NCBI GenBank assembly: GCA_002418825.1
Contig: DIEW01000088.1
Span: 1 to 7,050 of the forward strand
DNA: 7,050 nucleotides
Direction: 5' to 3'
Source of the DNA: Syntrophaceae bacterium UBA5764
Lineage (GTDB): Bacteria > Desulfobacterota > Syntrophia > Syntrophales > Smithellaceae
Below the pieces are notes generated by a model that was not told the DNA's origin, searched no databases, and was given only the letters and a program-made list of their open reading frames with translations. Position numbers and translations under genes: made by a program. Shown piece by piece: positions 5,804-7,050 of this stretch (the stretch's first letter is position 1; the number at the start of each line of letters is the position of its first letter).

Positions 5804-7050
5804 ATGAAAGCACCTTTAAGCAGAAAAGTATTCGTCATCGGCTACGGCGCCGCCACACCGCTGGGCGCAACTTTTGAAAGAACGTGGCAACGGGCGGTTA
5901 AAGGCGAAGCCGGATTTCGTAAAGTCACACGCTGTCAGGTGGAATCAGCATGTGATATCGTTGGTGAAATTCCCGATTGGAATCCCCTCGATTTGGATTT
6001 TACCGATGCCAAGGAAGTTTATAACTGGAACGCGGCATTTGTTCTTTTAACCATGGCCGTCTGCAAAGAGGCGCTGGGAAACGCGGGCATTGTAATCAAC
6101 GATAAAATCGCGCCGCGCATGGCCTGTCTGATTGGCTCGGCAATTAACGGCTCGGACGCTTTTCGCGTGGCGGTGCACGACCTAGAAAAACGCGGGCCGC
6201 TGCGCGTGAGCCCTTATCTGCTGCCGAACTTGTGCGCCAATCTTCCTTCCGGCAAGGCGGGCATGCTCTTGAAATTTACCGGCCCGATTTTTTCACCGCA
6301 GGGCGCCTGCGCCTCCGGCAATCACGCCATCGGTATTGGCGCGCGGATGATTCGGGACGGTGACTGCGATTTTGTTCTGGCGGGTGGCGCCGATGCTCCG
6401 ATTTTGCCGGAAATCATCCACGGGTTTGCCAATATGAACGCGACAATAAAAGTAAACCCCGGCGATCGCGCATATGATAACCATGCTCAGGCCTCCCGTC
6501 CCTTCAGCTATGACCGTCGTGGTTTTGTACTGTCCGAAGGCGCGGGCGTGGTGGTATTAGCTGCAGAAGAAGTTATCAAGGCCTACGGACTCAAACCAAA
6601 AGCGGAAGTTTTGGGAATCGGCTGGACATCGGACGCGCATCATTACACCGCGCCGCACGCTCCAACGATTGTCCGCGCGATCAAAGAAACAATTGAAGAC
6701 GCGGGTTTGATTCAGGAAGACATTCAGTATATAAATGCGCACGGCACATCCACGCCCAAGGGAGACAGTATGGAAATTAAATGCTTGAGGGAAATATTTG
6801 GAAAAAAAATAGAGAAGATTCCCATATCCTCAAACAAGTCGCAATTAGGGCACACACTGGGCGCCACCGCCGCCATCGAAGCAGCCCTAACGATTGAAGG
6901 AATGCACAGAGGGATTCTTTTACCCACAATCAATCATATCCCAGACCCCGCTTTAGCCGACGTTGATGTTGTTCCCAACACGGCGCGCAAGCAAAAATAC
7001 GAAATCGCTCTATCCAATGCTTTCGGATTTGGCGGAACAAACTGCTGTGT
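5804..7050 (+). CDS. Beta-ketoacyl-ACP synthase, FabF-type (second of pair, 3' end cut by window)
   Basis: The frame is open from ATG 5804 to the window edge: 415 full codons with no stop, ending just after GFGGTNCC, so only a few residues are missing. All catalytic residues are present: Cys169 in GACASG (167-172), His313 in NAHGTSTPKGD, Lys345 in SNKSQLGH and His350. The canonical GFGGTN is at 408-413. A slightly longer loop around 217-231 precedes the SRPFSYDRRGF strand. No good Shine-Dalgarno site is visible, only A-rich sequence, so translation may depend on coupling to the first ketosynthase, which ends 17 bases upstream. It is a diverged paralog of that gene, with both enzymes apparently active, so they may act at different chain lengths or prefer different starter units. 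As with its neighbour, the setting favours a dedicated lipid or polyketide pathway. Confidence 0.92.
   Translation, partial: MKAPLSRKVFVIGYGAATPLGATFERTWQRAVKGEAGFRKVTRCQVESACDIVGEIPDWNPLDLDFTDAKEVYNWNAAFVLLTMAVCKEALGNAGIVINDKIAPRMACLIGSAINGSDAFRVAVHDLEKRGPLRVSPYLLPNLCANLPSGKAGMLLKFTGPIFSPQGACASGNHAIGIGARMIRDGDCDFVLAGGADAPILPEIIHGFANMNATIKVNPGDRAYDNHAQASRPFSYDRRGFVLSEGAGVVVLAAEEVIKAYGLKPKAEVLGIGWTSDAHHYTAPHAPTIVRAIKETIEDAGLIQEDIQYINAHGTSTPKGDSMEIKCLREIFGKKIEKIPISSNKSQLGHTLGATAAIEAALTIEGMHRGILLPTINHIPDPALADVDVVPNTARKQKYEIALSNAFGFGGTNCC

Noticed and set aside
5790..5807. Five-codon mini-frame whose TGA overlaps the ATG of the second ketosynthase
   Set aside because: It could couple translation, but short frames like this are common by chance in A/T-rich gaps. 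Similar ones occur at 2271 and 3373, none with a convincing ribosome binding site.
4539..7050. Ketosynthase/chain-length-factor pair as in aromatic polyketide synthases
   Set aside because: Both proteins retain the active-site Cys (TACATG and GACASG), whereas a chain-length factor would lack it.
5804..7050. Second ketosynthase as a truncated pseudogene
   Set aside because: The frame is intact to the last base and stops only because the window ends, just after the GFGGTN motif expected near the C-terminus.
1588..7050. Firm assignment as a ladderane or aryl polyene biosynthetic cluster
   Set aside because: The gene families fit in part, but decisive partners (phytoene-desaturase-like enzymes for one; ketoreductase and aryl-starter enzymes for the other) are not in the window, so the comparison is kept as a hypothesis only.

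Overview
The window carries seven genes, all on the + strand and tightly packed, and it looks like part of a specialised lipid or polyketide locus. It combines a type II fatty-acid-synthase core (hotdog dehydratase-like protein, acyl carrier protein, two FabF-type ketosynthases) with three radical SAM proteins and a membrane-anchored NodB-type deacetylase. Moderate GC, A/T-rich gaps, Shine-Dalgarno sites and ATGA overlaps indicate a bacterium. The mix recalls lipid loci of Desulfobacterota (Syntrophales-like) or of anammox planctomycetes, but this taxonomic guess is weak. There are no rRNA, tRNA, CRISPR or insertion-sequence signals.

Layout. (1) Bases 1-1462: the 3' end of a cobalamin-binding-type radical SAM gene, joined by an ATGA overlap to a polysaccharide-deacetylase-like gene. 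This module ends in a 36-base perfect palindrome (1458-1493) that includes the stop codon and is probably a terminator. (2) Bases 1494-4396: a promoter-like pair (1510-1538), a leader with a small hairpin holding the ribosome binding site, then a TTG-started FabZ/ApeI-like hotdog gene, an ACP gene overlapping it by 8 bases, and two tandem paralogous radical SAM genes sharing an unusual Cys-rich C-terminus. (3) Bases 4397-7050: a 142-base gap with a possible second promoter, then two consecutive ketosynthase genes, the second cut by the window edge a few codons before its expected end.

How it may work (inference). The ACP carries the growing acyl chain. The two ketosynthases extend it, and the hotdog protein dehydrates it or, having lost the usual catalytic Glu, performs a related acyl-ACP step. 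The twin radical SAM enzymes, probably with auxiliary Fe-S clusters, would do radical chemistry on the ACP-bound or released chain. The upstream B12-type radical SAM protein and deacetylase may methylate or rearrange the lipid and tailor a head group or glycan. No ketoreductase, enoyl reductase, acyl-activating enzyme or transporter lies in the window, so those steps must be elsewhere. The combination resembles the gene sets proposed for ladderane lipids in anammox bacteria and also, in the hotdog/ACP/ketosynthase part, aryl polyene clusters. The product cannot be named from this sequence.
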